Positions 1 to 8,491 of a stretch of DNA of 64,000 bases are shown here, piece by piece. Position numbers and translations under genes: made by a program. Numbering within the stretch: position 1 is the stretch's first letter; each line of letters begins with the position of its first letter. The notes below the pieces were generated by a model, which was given only the letters and a program-made list of their open reading frames with translations, was not told the origin of the DNA and did no database searches. Source of the stretch: Burkholderiales bacterium RIFCSPHIGHO2_01_FULL_63_240 (GTDB taxonomy: Bacteria > Pseudomonadota > Gammaproteobacteria > Burkholderiales > Burkholderiaceae_C); assembly GCA_001770725.1 (NCBI GenBank), contig MERU01000001.1, positions 186,001 through 250,000 of the forward strand, written 5' to 3'.

Positions 1-682
1 ACTCCTCGCAGGCCCGCTCGCACATGGCCACCGTGACGGGGTTGGCCTGAGGCAGCCGCAAAGCCAGCAGCCTGCCATCGAATGACAAGCTGTTGCTGCG
101 GGCGCCGAATTCAGGTCGAACCCCCACCCCACGCACCAGGTGTTCGAGGCGGCCGACGCCGCGCTCGACGGTGTGCTGAAGGGTGAACCGAGACAAGACA
201 AACTCGGGGCCCAGCACCTCCTTCATGAGTCGGGCGGCCGCCGCCACATCTCGCTCGACCAGGAAGCGCTGCACCGCAGGCTCGACCTCGGGCGCCTCGA
301 AGCCCACGGTGTACACCTCGCCGTCCAGGGCACCCGATATGCGGCAGAACGCAAACGTCAGCGGAACGAACCGCAAGGCCAGCGCCATGGCCTCGCCAGC
401 GGTCGCGCTGCTGATCAAACCCAGCCCCCACAGCCCGTACGAGGCGAAGTTGTAGCGCATGCCCACTTCCAGCCCCAGTCCGGGCTGCCTGCACGCGCGG
501 ATGAGGTTGCCCACCACGCACAGCTCCTGGCTGGCATCGACTTCGATGGACAGGTCCGCCAGATCGGCTTCTTTCAGGCCCGAGCGAGCCAGGAGCTTGG
601 CGACGTCCAGGCCGCGTTCCTGTCCGAACTCGACCAGCAGCCTCACGCTCGCCGAACTGCGCTTGAAATCCCAGAAATTCAT
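1..682 (-). CDS. AraC-family regulator, VirS-like (partial, runs off the left edge)
   Basis: Reading the minus strand from an ATG at 682 gives an open frame to the window edge (227 codons), with no stop. The protein starts MNFWDFKRSSASVRLL and has the look of the N-terminal arabinose-binding-like domain (PF12625 type) of VirS/OruR-like AraC regulators, including a segment near YGLWGLGLISSATAGEAMAL. The C-terminal AraC helix-turn-helix must lie outside the window. An in-frame GTG eight codons upstream is an alternative start; neither has a clear ribosome site. It is divergent from the fused monooxygenase-esterase gene at 827, the usual position for a local activator of such genes. The DNA-binding domain is inferred, not seen. 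Confidence 0.8.
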   Translation of the reverse strand, partial: MNFWDFKRSSASVRLLVEFGQERGLDVAKLLARSGLKEADLADLSIEVDASQELCVVGNLIRACRQPGLGLEVGMRYNFASYGLWGLGLISSATAGEAMALALRFVPLTFAFCRISGALDGEVYTVGFEAPEVEPAVQRFLVERDVAAAARLMKEVLGPEFVLSRFTLQHTVERGVGRLEHLVRGVGVRPEFGARSNSLSFDGRLLALRLPQANPVTVAMCERACEE

Positions 683-735
683 GGAGGGCCGATGAAGGGT
701 GAACACCGATGCGTTTGGCCCAAATCATAAAGCGT

Positions 736-749
736 TTGACCTCAGTCAA
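736..749. promoter_or_regulatory. TTGAC-N4-GTCAA dyad in the araC/monooxygenase divergent region
   Basis: A perfect 5-bp inverted repeat, TTGAC (736-740) and GTCAA (745-749), lies in the 144-bp gap between the two divergent starts. The half-site also appears in the dyads upstream of the second monooxygenase at 4967-5012, so it may be a shared operator or a pair of overlapping -35 elements. Function is inferred. Confidence 0.35.
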
Positions 750-826
750 CATTCACGATGCCGGTGGGGGTGCGCATGATTCGCGCTCGACGAACAGACC
801 TTCGTCGCAACGTGAGGTTTCAAGAC

Positions 827-3304
827 ATGCAGCGAAAAGGCCCCGAGGGCAGCGCCCCCTTTCACACCATCATCATCGGCTCGGGCTTCGCCGGCATCGG
901 GATGGCCATCGCCTTGAAGAAGGCGGGGCTGGGCGATTTCCTCATCCTGGAAAAGCAGGGCGACGTGGGTGGCGTGTGGCGAGACAACACCTACCCAGGC
1001 GCCGCTTGCGACGTGCCCTCGCACCTGTACTCGTTCTCGTTCGAACCGAACCCGAACTGGTCACGGGTGTTTGCTCGTCAGGCCGAGATCCATCAATACC
1101 TGCAGCACTGCGCCCGCAAATACGACCTGCTGCCCTCCATTCGCTTTGGCTGCGAGGTGGCTGGGGCGAGCTTCAACGAAGGCCTCGCGCTGTGGACCGT
1201 GACCTTGACCAATGGCCAGGTGCTGCAAGCCCGTCATGTGGTCGCGGCCACCGGGCAACTCAGCCGCCCGGTTTACCCCAAGCTGGAAGGCATGGAGCAG
1301 TTCCAGGGCCACGTCTGCCACTCGGCCCTGTGGGACCACAGCCATGACCTGAGTGGCCAACGCGTCGCGGTGATCGGCACCGGCGCCTCGGCCATCCAGT
1401 TCGTGCCCGCCATCGCAGACCAGGTGAGCCAGCTGACGGTGTTCCAGCGCTCGGCTGCGTACATCCTGCCGCGCCCTGATGGCCCCTATGCAGGCTGGCG
1501 CAAGGCCTTGTTCAACGCCCTGCCCTGGACGATGAAGCTGCACCGCGCCCGCATCTACGCCCAGTACGAGAGCCGGGCCATCGGCTTCACGCGCATCAAG
1601 TCCGTGATGGAGCTCGCGGGGGGCCTGCCCTTCAGGGCGCTGCTGCGCAAGCAAGTGCAAGACCCGGCGCTGCGCGCGCAACTGACGCCCGACTACCCCA
1701 TCGGCTGCAAGCGCATCCTGCTGTCCAACGACTACCTGGCCACCATGGCCAGGCCCAACGTGAACCTGGTCACCCAAGGCATCCGCCGCATCACGGCCGA
1801 TGGCGTCGAGACGGTGGATGGGCAACACCACCCCTTTGATGCGATCGTCTACGGCACCGGCTTTGCGGCCACGGAGTTCCTGGCGCCGATGACGATCACG
1901 GGCCGAGGTGGGCTTGAGCTCAACGAGGCATGGCAAAAGGGCGCGCAAGCCTACCTGGGCATGACCGTGCCCGGCTTCCCCAACTTCTTCATGCTCTATG
2001 GCCCCAACACCAACCTGGGCCACAACTCCATCATCTACATGCTGGAGAGCCAGATCGCCCACGTGATGCGGTGCATGAAGGCCGCCGACAAGGCAGGCGC
2101 CAGCACGGTGGAAGTCGATGCACAGCGCCACACCCGCTTCAACAGCACCATCCAGGACCGCCTGCGGGCCACCGTCTGGCAAGGGTGCAAAAGCTGGTAC
2201 GTGGACGCCAACGGCCACAACAGCACCAACTGGCCGGGCTTCACCTTCGGCTACCGCTGGCTCACGCGTCACTCGTCGCTCAAGGCCTACCACTTCAGCA
2301 GCCCCGATCGCCGCGGCGGGCAGGTGGTGCGGCACGCCGAGCCATCGGGCTTGGTCGAGTCGGTCAGCGCGGGCGTGTTGAGGGCCTTGCTACGCCTGTC
2401 GTTCAAGACCCTGATTCGTCCCCCCTTCGGCGTCGGCACGCAGCGCTTCGTCGTGAGTGCCCTCGCGCGGCTGATGCCCGCGGTCGGTGGCGTGCACATC
2501 GAACGCCAATCGGTCGACGGCATGCCCGCGGAGGTGATCTCACGCCAGGAGGCCCCGGGCCAAGGCCCCGTGGTCCTCTACCTCCACGGTGGCGGCTTTT
2601 GCGTGGGAAGCGCCCGAACCCATCGCAGCGTGACGACCCGCCTGGCCGCTGCAGGCATGACCGTCTGGGTGCCGAACTACCGCCTTGCACCGGAACACCC
2701 TCACCCCGCTGCGCTGGAAGACGCGCTGTCTGGCTACCGTCACTTGCTTCGCCAAGGTGTGACACCTCAGCGGATCGTGGTCTGCGGCGATTCCGCTGGC
2801 GCAGGCCTGGCGCTGAGCCTGGCGTTGAAGCTGCGTGATGCGGGCGAGCCTTTGCCCGCAGGGCTGATGCTGCTGTCACCCTTCCTGGACACGAGCTTGT
2901 CGGGCGACACGGTCCGCTCCGCGTCGGCGCGTGATCCCATGCTCCACGTGGCTTGGCTGAAGCAGGCCGTTGGCTGGTATGCGCCGCCGAACGAACAACA
3001 GCTGCTGGACGCCGACCTTCAGGGCCTGCCACCCATGCTGATCCAGGTGGGGAGCGATGAGGTGCTGCGATCCGACTCGAGCCGGCTGTGCGCGCAGGCC
3101 ATGCACTGTGGCGTGCCCTGCGAGCTGGAGGTCTACGAGGGCCGCTGGCATGTGTTCCAGCTTCAAGCTGGCTTCCTCGCCTCGGCGACCCACGCCGTGA
3201 GCCGCCTGGTCGCCTTCGCCTTGCACAGGACGCGATGGCAACCTGCGCAACACCGCCCCCATCGGGTCGATGGCGATCCCGCCGCGCGGGCCATCGCGCA
3301 CTGA
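827..3304 (+). CDS. Fused flavin monooxygenase (Baeyer-Villiger type) and HSL-family esterase
   Basis: This 825-residue protein has two complete enzyme domains. Residues 1-520 are a flavin-containing monooxygenase: FAD-binding GSGFAG at 18-23, the BVMO-type fingerprint FxGxxxHxxxW at 159-169 (FQGHVCHSALW), and the NADPH Rossmann GTGASA at 184-189. Residues 530-825 are an alpha/beta-hydrolase of the hormone-sensitive-lipase family: oxyanion motif HGGG at 587-590 and nucleophile GDSAG with Ser656, followed by a plausible Asp (GSDEV) and His (RWHVF). Separate proteins encoded at 5044 and 6555 match the two halves in order. The start at 827 is chosen because GAGG lies 9 bases upstream; an upstream ATG at 758 lacks one. 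Expected chemistry is ketone to ester, then hydrolysis; the substrate is unknown. Confidence 0.85.
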   Translation: MQRKGPEGSAPFHTIIIGSGFAGIGMAIALKKAGLGDFLILEKQGDVGGVWRDNTYPGAACDVPSHLYSFSFEPNPNWSRVFARQAEIHQYLQHCARKYDLLPSIRFGCEVAGASFNEGLALWTVTLTNGQVLQARHVVAATGQLSRPVYPKLEGMEQFQGHVCHSALWDHSHDLSGQRVAVIGTGASAIQFVPAIADQVSQLTVFQRSAAYILPRPDGPYAGWRKALFNALPWTMKLHRARIYAQYESRAIGFTRIKSVMELAGGLPFRALLRKQVQDPALRAQLTPDYPIGCKRILLSNDYLATMARPNVNLVTQGIRRITADGVETVDGQHHPFDAIVYGTGFAATEFLAPMTITGRGGLELNEAWQKGAQAYLGMTVPGFPNFFMLYGPNTNLGHNSIIYMLESQIAHVMRCMKAADKAGASTVEVDAQRHTRFNSTIQDRLRATVWQGCKSWYVDANGHNSTNWPGFTFGYRWLTRHSSLKAYHFSSPDRRGGQVVRHAEPSGLVESVSAGVLRALLRLSFKTLIRPPFGVGTQRFVVSALARLMPAVGGVHIERQSVDGMPAEVISRQEAPGQGPVVLYLHGGGFCVGSARTHRSVTTRLAAAGMTVWVPNYRLAPEHPHPAALEDALSGYRHLLRQGVTPQRIVVCGDSAGAGLALSLALKLRDAGEPLPAGLMLLSPFLDTSLSGDTVRSASARDPMLHVAWLKQAVGWYAPPNEQQLLDADLQGLPPMLIQVGSDEVLRSDSSRLCAQAMHCGVPCELEVYEGRWHVFQLQAGFLASATHAVSRLVAFALHRTRWQPAQHRPHRVDGDPAARAIAH

Positions 3305-3345
3305 CCTCCCATTCGCTCGCATCCCCTGAATCACGGAAATCCAGC

Positions 3346-4263
3346 ATGAACCCTCGCCGCTACCCCAACACCTCGCATGTGCGCGTGCGCTCCATCAAGT
3401 CCACGTTCATGGCCGAGGGGGCCCTGTGCGCGGCCACGCTTCACCTGCCCCAGGACACCGCCCCAGATCAGCAGTTGCCCGCCATCCTCATGGTGGGCGG
3501 CTGGGGCAGCATCCAGATGGCCCTGACTTCTTCGTTCACCCACAGCTTTGTCGAGGCCGGCCATGCCGTCATGGAGTTCGACTACCCGGGCTGGGGCGAC
3601 AGCGGCGGCTTCCCGCGCCAAGGCATCAACCCCTGGCGCAGAACGCGCGTGGCCGACACGGCGCTGGTCCACCTGAAGTCGCAACAGCAGGTGCTGGCCC
3701 ATGACATCACACTGTGGGGCACGTCGTTCGGCGGCGGGCACGTGGTGGACCTGGCCACCCAGCACCCTGAACTCAAGGGCGCCATCGTCCAGGTGCCGAT
3801 GCTCGATGGCCTGGCGGCCACCTTCGCCACACCGCCGGGCAGGCTCATCAAGCTGATCGGGCTGGGTCTGATGGACCAGCTCAAACCGGGCGCCCCGATC
3901 ACCATCCCGACCCTGGGGCGCGAGGGTGATTTCGCCACGATGGACCGCGACGGAGGCTGGGACGCCATGGCGTCCGCCCTGGCCGCCTACCCGGATCACC
4001 GGTACGACAACCGCGTGGCGGCGAGGTCGGTGCTCACCATGCCGCTGTACCGTCCCTGGCTGCGCCTGAAAGACGTGCAGATCCCGATGCTGATGATCGG
4101 CGCCACGGGCGACACGGTGGCGCCCTTCGTGTCAGACAAGGTCAAGCGCGTGGGCAACCCGAACGTGCAGGTGATCGAGGTTGATGCCAACCACTTCGAC
4201 CCCTACTTTGACCCGCTGTTCCCGCAGATGCTGGCGCATCAGTTGGCGTTCTTGCGCCGGTGA
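3346..4263 (+). CDS. Alpha/beta-hydrolase
   Basis: A 305-residue alpha/beta-hydrolase fold protein. Visible are an early GGWGS loop after the first strands, the nucleophile elbow GTSFGGGH with Ser127, and a C-terminal DANHFDPYF segment that could supply the catalytic His. Its style is that of dienelactone-hydrolase or YcjY-like proteins rather than the HSL family next door. It starts 41 bases after the fused monooxygenase gene on the same strand, so it is probably cotranscribed and acts in the same pathway. No signal peptide is seen, so it should be cytoplasmic. The frame is open further upstream, but that part overlaps the previous gene and has atypical composition, so the ATG at 3346 is preferred. 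Confidence 0.8.
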   Translation: MNPRRYPNTSHVRVRSIKSTFMAEGALCAATLHLPQDTAPDQQLPAILMVGGWGSIQMALTSSFTHSFVEAGHAVMEFDYPGWGDSGGFPRQGINPWRRTRVADTALVHLKSQQQVLAHDITLWGTSFGGGHVVDLATQHPELKGAIVQVPMLDGLAATFATPPGRLIKLIGLGLMDQLKPGAPITIPTLGREGDFATMDRDGGWDAMASALAAYPDHRYDNRVAARSVLTMPLYRPWLRLKDVQIPMLMIGATGDTVAPFVSDKVKRVGNPNVQVIEVDANHFDPYFDPLFPQMLAHQLAFLRR

Positions 4264-4302
4264 GCCATCACCGCTTGGGCGCAAGCTCTCACAAAGGGGC
4301 GC

Positions 4303-4953
4303 TCAAGCCATCAGCTTGAGCAAGCCTTGATACGGCAGCAGGTTGGTCCGCACCACCTTGTCCAGCGGCTCCGCGAACCCGTCCTGCATCCAGCGCGCCG
4401 CCAGCAGCACGTTCAGGCCGATCATCCCGTCGGCCAGCAGGTCAAGGTTGACCTCGTCGGCGCGCGCAGCAGGCACCAGCAGGTGCAGGTGCTGGCGCAT
4501 CATGTTCGAGTAGTCGCGCGCGGTGGCGCCACTCAGCGCGGCCACCTCGTCGTTCACGCCCAATGAGTCGACCAGCATGATGCGGCCCCGGCGGGGGTCA
4601 TCGCGGATGAACTCCAGGAACACGCGAATCGCCGGCTCCAGCATGCCCAGCGGCGTGGGCTCGGCCTCTTTGAGCACCGCCAGGGTCTGCGACATGAGCT
4701 GGTCGCGCAGCTCGCCGTAGGTGGCCATGAACAGCTGCGGCAGCGTCTTGAACGACTCGTAGAAGTAGCGCTCGGTCAGGTGGGCGGCCACGCACACCTC
4801 GCGCACCGTGGCGGCGTGAAAGCCCTTGGTGCCAAACACCTCGACGGCGCCCTCGATGAGCTTGGCACGGCGAAGCCGCTGCCGCTCTTCGGGCAGGACC
4901 CCGCCATAGCGGCGGCGCGGGGACAGGGGCGAGGTTGGCGTCGGGGCTTCCAT
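4303..4953 (-). CDS. TetR-family transcriptional regulator
   Basis: A 216-residue TetR-type repressor. An N-terminal helix-turn-helix is visible near residues 30-75 (AVEVFGTKGFHAATVREVC, then LTERYFYESF), followed by a helical ligand-binding domain. The ATG at 4953 is chosen because AGGGA lies 6 bases upstream; longer in-frame starts would run through the operator region. It is divergent from the flavin monooxygenase at 5044 with two TTGACA-type dyads in the 90-bp gap, so it very likely represses that operon and itself. The ligand is unknown; a fatty-acid-like or ketone substrate of the operon would be a natural guess. Confidence 0.88.
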   Translation of the reverse strand: MEAPTPTSPLSPRRRYGGVLPEERQRLRRAKLIEGAVEVFGTKGFHAATVREVCVAAHLTERYFYESFKTLPQLFMATYGELRDQLMSQTLAVLKEAEPTPLGMLEPAIRVFLEFIRDDPRRGRIMLVDSLGVNDEVAALSGATARDYSNMMRQHLHLLVPAARADEVNLDLLADGMIGLNVLLAARWMQDGFAEPLDKVVRTNLLPYQGLLKLMA

Positions 4954-4966
4954 GGAGATCCCTATG

Positions 4967-5012
4967 TTGACATGGATCATTGTCAAAGTTATTCTGACAA
5001 GAATCTTTGTCA
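4967..5012. promoter_or_regulatory. Promoter with two tandem operator dyads (TetR / monooxygenase)
   Basis: Two inverted repeats lie in tandem: TTGACA (4967-4972) with TGTCAA (4981-4986), and TGACAA (4995-5000) with TTGTCA (5007-5012), centres 27 bp apart. On the plus strand TTGACA at 4967 is followed after 17 bases by TATTCT (4990-4995), a good sigma-70 promoter for the monooxygenase operon. The dyads therefore cover both the -35 and the -10 elements, as expected for repression by the adjacent TetR protein. Confidence 0.65.
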
Positions 5013-5043
5013 AAAGTCAAGGCATCTTCGGGGACAAGCCACC

Positions 5044-6558
5044 ATGAAACCGCAACACTTCCACTCTCCCGCCGCCGCCCAGGCCCCGGGTGGCGAAGGC
5101 GTCGAGCGCCACCGCATCATCGTCGTCGGCACCGGCTTTTCGGGGCTGTGCATGGGCGTCAAGCTGCGCGAACAGGGCGAAGAAGATTTCGTGCTGCTCG
5201 AACGCGCGGGCGACGTCGGCGGCACCTGGCGCGACAACACCTACCCTGGTTGCGCCTGCGACGTCGAGTCGCACCTGTATTCGTTCTCGTTCGAGCCCAA
5301 CCCGAACTGGTCGCGCCTGTACGCCCCGCAGCCCGAGATCTTCGCCTACCTCAAGCACGTCGCCACCAAGTACGACCTGCTGCGCCACATCCGCTTTCAC
5401 GCCAACCTCACCGGCGCGCGCTGGGACGAGGCCCGCAAGCTGTGGGTGGTCAAGGCCGAAGACGGCCGCGTCTTCGAAGGCGAGATCCTGGTCTCGGGCA
5501 TGGGCGGCCTGAGCAACCCGGCCTACCCCAACGTGCCCGGCATCGACAAGTTCGAAGGCCGCGCCTTCCACTCCGCCACCTGGGACCACGGGTTCGACCT
5601 GGAAGACAAGCGCGTGGCCGTGATCGGCAGCGGCGCCAGCGCCATCCAGTTCGTGCCCGCCATCGCGCCCAAGGTGGCCCACCTGACCTACTTCCAGCGC
5701 ACGCCGCCCTGGGTTGTGCCCAAGATGGACCGCCCCGTGCGCCCCGACGAGCGCGCCGACTTCGCCGCCAACCCCTGGCGCCAGCAACTGGCCCGCACCA
5801 AGCTGTACTGGATGCTGGAGGCGCGCTTTCTGGCCTTCAAGTTCAAGCCCGAATGGATGAACCTGGTGGCCAAGGTGGGCAAGCACCGCATCCGCAAGCA
5901 CATCAAGGACCCGGCCCTGCAGGCCAAGCTCACGCCCGACTACACGCCCGGCTGCAAGCGCCTGCTGATCTCCAACGAGTACTACCCAGCCCTCGCGCGC
6001 ACCAACGTCGAGGTGGTCACCGAGGGCATCAAGGAGGTCGTGCCCAAGGGCGTGGTCACCCAGGACGGCCAGTTCCACGAGGTCGATGCCATCATCTTCG
6101 GCACCGGCTTCAAGGTGCAGGACCCGATCCCCAAGGGCACTGTGCATGGCCGCAACGGTGCCGATTTGGCCGAGGTCTGGAAGCAAGGCGCCGAGGCCCA
6201 CATGGGCATCGCCGTGGCGGGCTTTCCCAACTTCTTCATGCTGATGGGGCCCAACACCGGCCTGGGCCACAACTCCATGGTTTTCATGATCGAATCGCAG
6301 GCGCACTACATCCTCGAGGCGATCAAGGCCATGAAGGAGCAGCGCATCCGCGCCCTCGACGTCAAACCCGAGGTGCAAAAGCAGTTCGTCGACGGGGTTC
6401 AGAAAGAGCTTGAACGCACCGTGTGGCAATCAGGCTGCAAGAGCTGGTACATCAATGAGCAGGGCCGCAACACGGCGGCGTGGCCCGGCTTCACCTTCGC
6501 CTACCGTCTCAAGACCCGCCGCTTCAAACTCAAGCAGTACCAGGCAGAACGCGCATGA
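5044..6558 (+). CDS. Flavin-containing monooxygenase (BVMO / MymA-AlmA-like)
   Basis: A 504-residue class B flavin monooxygenase. It has FAD-binding GTGFSG at 29-34, the fingerprint FEGRAFHSATW at 170-180 that fits FxGxxxHxxxW, and the second Rossmann motif GSGASA at 195-200. It is a full-length paralogue of the first half of the fused protein at 827; both contain NTYPG, SHLYSFSFEPNPNWS and GHNS stretches. Its stop overlaps the start of the next esterase gene (ATGA), and an SDR gene follows, giving a three-gene operon. Related proteins oxidise long-chain alkanes (AlmA), ketones, or mycolate precursors (MymA); the substrate here cannot be read from sequence. Confidence 0.88.
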   Translation: MKPQHFHSPAAAQAPGGEGVERHRIIVVGTGFSGLCMGVKLREQGEEDFVLLERAGDVGGTWRDNTYPGCACDVESHLYSFSFEPNPNWSRLYAPQPEIFAYLKHVATKYDLLRHIRFHANLTGARWDEARKLWVVKAEDGRVFEGEILVSGMGGLSNPAYPNVPGIDKFEGRAFHSATWDHGFDLEDKRVAVIGSGASAIQFVPAIAPKVAHLTYFQRTPPWVVPKMDRPVRPDERADFAANPWRQQLARTKLYWMLEARFLAFKFKPEWMNLVAKVGKHRIRKHIKDPALQAKLTPDYTPGCKRLLISNEYYPALARTNVEVVTEGIKEVVPKGVVTQDGQFHEVDAIIFGTGFKVQDPIPKGTVHGRNGADLAEVWKQGAEAHMGIAVAGFPNFFMLMGPNTGLGHNSMVFMIESQAHYILEAIKAMKEQRIRALDVKPEVQKQFVDGVQKELERTVWQSGCKSWYINEQGRNTAAWPGFTFAYRLKTRRFKLKQYQAERA

Positions 6559-7463
6559 GCATCCAGTCCTTCATCACCAACCTCGTCCTGCGTCACCAGT
6601 TCAAACGCCAGGGCCGCGGCAAGCTGGACGTGCACAAGGCGCGGCACATGGTCAACAAGATGGCCAAGCGCTACCCGCCGCCGCCGCGCGACATCGAGCA
6701 CCAGCCGGTGGCCGCCCGCCCCGAGCACAAGCTGTGCGCCGCCGAGTGGCTCAGCGTGGCCAACCCGCAGCGCACCATCGTGTACTTCCACGGTGGCGGC
6801 TACTTCTTCTGCGGCCTGGAGACCCACCGCCCCACCTGCGCCTACCTGGCCCGCACGGCCCAGGCCCGCGTGCTGTCGGTGGACTACCGCATGGCGCCTG
6901 AGCACGTCTACCCCGCCGCCGTCGACGACGCCGTCGCCTGGTGGTCCGAGCTGCTCAAGCAAGGCGTCGACCCGAAAAGCGTGCTGTTCGCCGGTGACTC
7001 CGCTGGTGGCGGCCTGACCCTGGCCTGCCTGGTGGCCTCGCGCGACCAGGGCCTGCCCCTGCCGGCCGGCGCCATCCTCTTCTCGCCCTGGAGCGACCTG
7101 TCGTGCTCGGGCGAGACGATGAAGACCCTGGCCGACGCCGACGTGATGTTCAACCCGCACTCGCTGCCCGAAGCCGCCGCGCTGTACCTGGCCGGCAAGC
7201 CCACCGACACGCCGCTGGCATCGCCGCTGTTTGCCGACCTGCGCGGCCTGCCACCGCTGATGATCCATGCCAGCAAGCACGAGATCCTGCTGGCCGACTC
7301 GACCCGCCTGCACGAGCGCGCCAAGGCCCAGGGCGTGACCAGCGAGCTGCACCTCAAAGCCAAGATGCCGCACGTGTGGCCCACCATGCTGATGCTGCCC
7401 GAGGCCCGCCAGACGCTCAAGGAATGCGGCGAGTTCGCCGTCCGCGTCACCGGCAAGCGCTGA
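6555..7463 (+). CDS. HSL-family alpha/beta-hydrolase (esterase, LipR-like)
   Basis: A 302-residue family IV (hormone-sensitive-lipase-like) esterase. The oxyanion motif HGGG is at 79-82, the nucleophile motif GDSAGGG has Ser149, and later segments HEILLADS and MPHVW carry the likely Asp/His partners. It overlaps the monooxygenase stop by four bases, so the two are translationally coupled. The equivalent domain is fused in frame in the paralogous gene at 827. In this context it likely hydrolyses the ester made by the monooxygenase. It is cytoplasmic as far as can be seen. Confidence 0.87.
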   Translation: MSIQSFITNLVLRHQFKRQGRGKLDVHKARHMVNKMAKRYPPPPRDIEHQPVAARPEHKLCAAEWLSVANPQRTIVYFHGGGYFFCGLETHRPTCAYLARTAQARVLSVDYRMAPEHVYPAAVDDAVAWWSELLKQGVDPKSVLFAGDSAGGGLTLACLVASRDQGLPLPAGAILFSPWSDLSCSGETMKTLADADVMFNPHSLPEAAALYLAGKPTDTPLASPLFADLRGLPPLMIHASKHEILLADSTRLHERAKAQGVTSELHLKAKMPHVWPTMLMLPEARQTLKECGEFAVRVTGKR

Positions 7464-7497
7464 TTCGCCCCGACTGAAAAGCCCCCCAGGAGACACC

Positions 7498-8379
7498 ATG
7501 AAAGACTTCAAGAACAAGGTCGCGGCCATCACCGGCGCCGCATCCGGCATGGGCCGCACGCTGGCCGTCGAGCTGGCCCGCCGCGGCTGCCACCTGGCGC
7601 TCAGCGACGTCAACGAAACCGAGCTGGTCAAGACGGCCGAGCTGGCTTCCAAGCATGGCGTGAAGGTCACCGTCAAAAAGGTGAACGTGGCCAGCCGCGA
7701 CGAGGTCTTCGCCTGGGCCGACGAGGCCGCGCGCGACCATGGCAAGGTCAACCTGGTGTTCAACAACGCCGGCGTGGCGCTCACCGCCACCGTCGAAGGC
7801 GTCAAGATCCAGGACTTCGAGTGGATCATGGGCATCAACTTCTGGGGCGTGGTGCACGGCACCCAGGCCTTCCTGCCCCACCTGAAGAAAAGCGGCGACG
7901 GCCACGTCGTCAACACCTCCAGCCTGTTCGGCCTGATGGCCGTGCCCACCCAGGGCACCTACAACGCCAGCAAGTTTGCCGTGCGCGGCTACACCGAGGC
8001 CCTGCGCATGGAGCTGGAGATGGAAGGCTGCGGCGTCAGCGCCACCTGCGTGCACCCGGGCGGCATCGCCACCAACATCGCCATGGCCGGCAAGATCGAC
8101 GAGTCGGTCACCGCCAAGACAGGCGTGAGCGAGGCCGACCACAAGCGCATGGCCAACAAGCTCATCAACGTGACGACCGCCGAGGCCGCCGCGCTGCAGA
8201 TCCTCAAGGCGGTGGAGAACAACGAGCGCCGCGTGCTGGTCGGCCCCGACGCCCGCTTCCTGGACAAGGTCGTGCGCCTGCTGGGCTCGACCTACCAGGT
8301 GCTGGTGATGAAGCAGGTGCGCAAGATGAACGGCGCCCGCCGCTCGTCGGCCCAGCAAGCAGCACGCAACGCCGGCTGA
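7498..8379 (+). CDS. Short-chain dehydrogenase/reductase (SDR)
   Basis: A 293-residue classical SDR. The nucleotide-binding motif TGAASGMG lies at 12-19, NNAG is present after strand 4, and the catalytic YxxxK is Tyr155-Lys159 (YNASK) with a Ser in NTSS upstream. It starts 34 bases after the esterase gene with a CCAGGAG-like ribosome site, so it is the third gene of the operon. It would oxidise an alcohol released by the esterase or reduce a carbonyl. Its position matches sadH in the mycobacterial mymA operon. Confidence 0.88.
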   Translation: MKDFKNKVAAITGAASGMGRTLAVELARRGCHLALSDVNETELVKTAELASKHGVKVTVKKVNVASRDEVFAWADEAARDHGKVNLVFNNAGVALTATVEGVKIQDFEWIMGINFWGVVHGTQAFLPHLKKSGDGHVVNTSSLFGLMAVPTQGTYNASKFAVRGYTEALRMELEMEGCGVSATCVHPGGIATNIAMAGKIDESVTAKTGVSEADHKRMANKLINVTTAEAAALQILKAVENNERRVLVGPDARFLDKVVRLLGSTYQVLVMKQVRKMNGARRSSAQQAARNAG

Positions 8380-8491
8380 CCTCGCCTGACAGGGGTTTCG
8401 CGGACAGGCGGTGAGGCCAGCCCGCGTCACTTGGTGACATCCCTCAAGCCGCGCGGCCCGAGCGCTGCAGGTTCCACGGCATGATGCGCGC

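Noticed and set aside
140-730. Plus-strand open frame of 196 codons at the left edge
   Set aside because: Antisense shadow of the AraC-like gene, with no recognisable protein features.
111-752. Open frame of 213 codons on the minus strand at the left edge
   Set aside because: Arg/Gly-rich shadow of the true AraC-like frame on the same strand; the correct frame is open from 682 to the edge.
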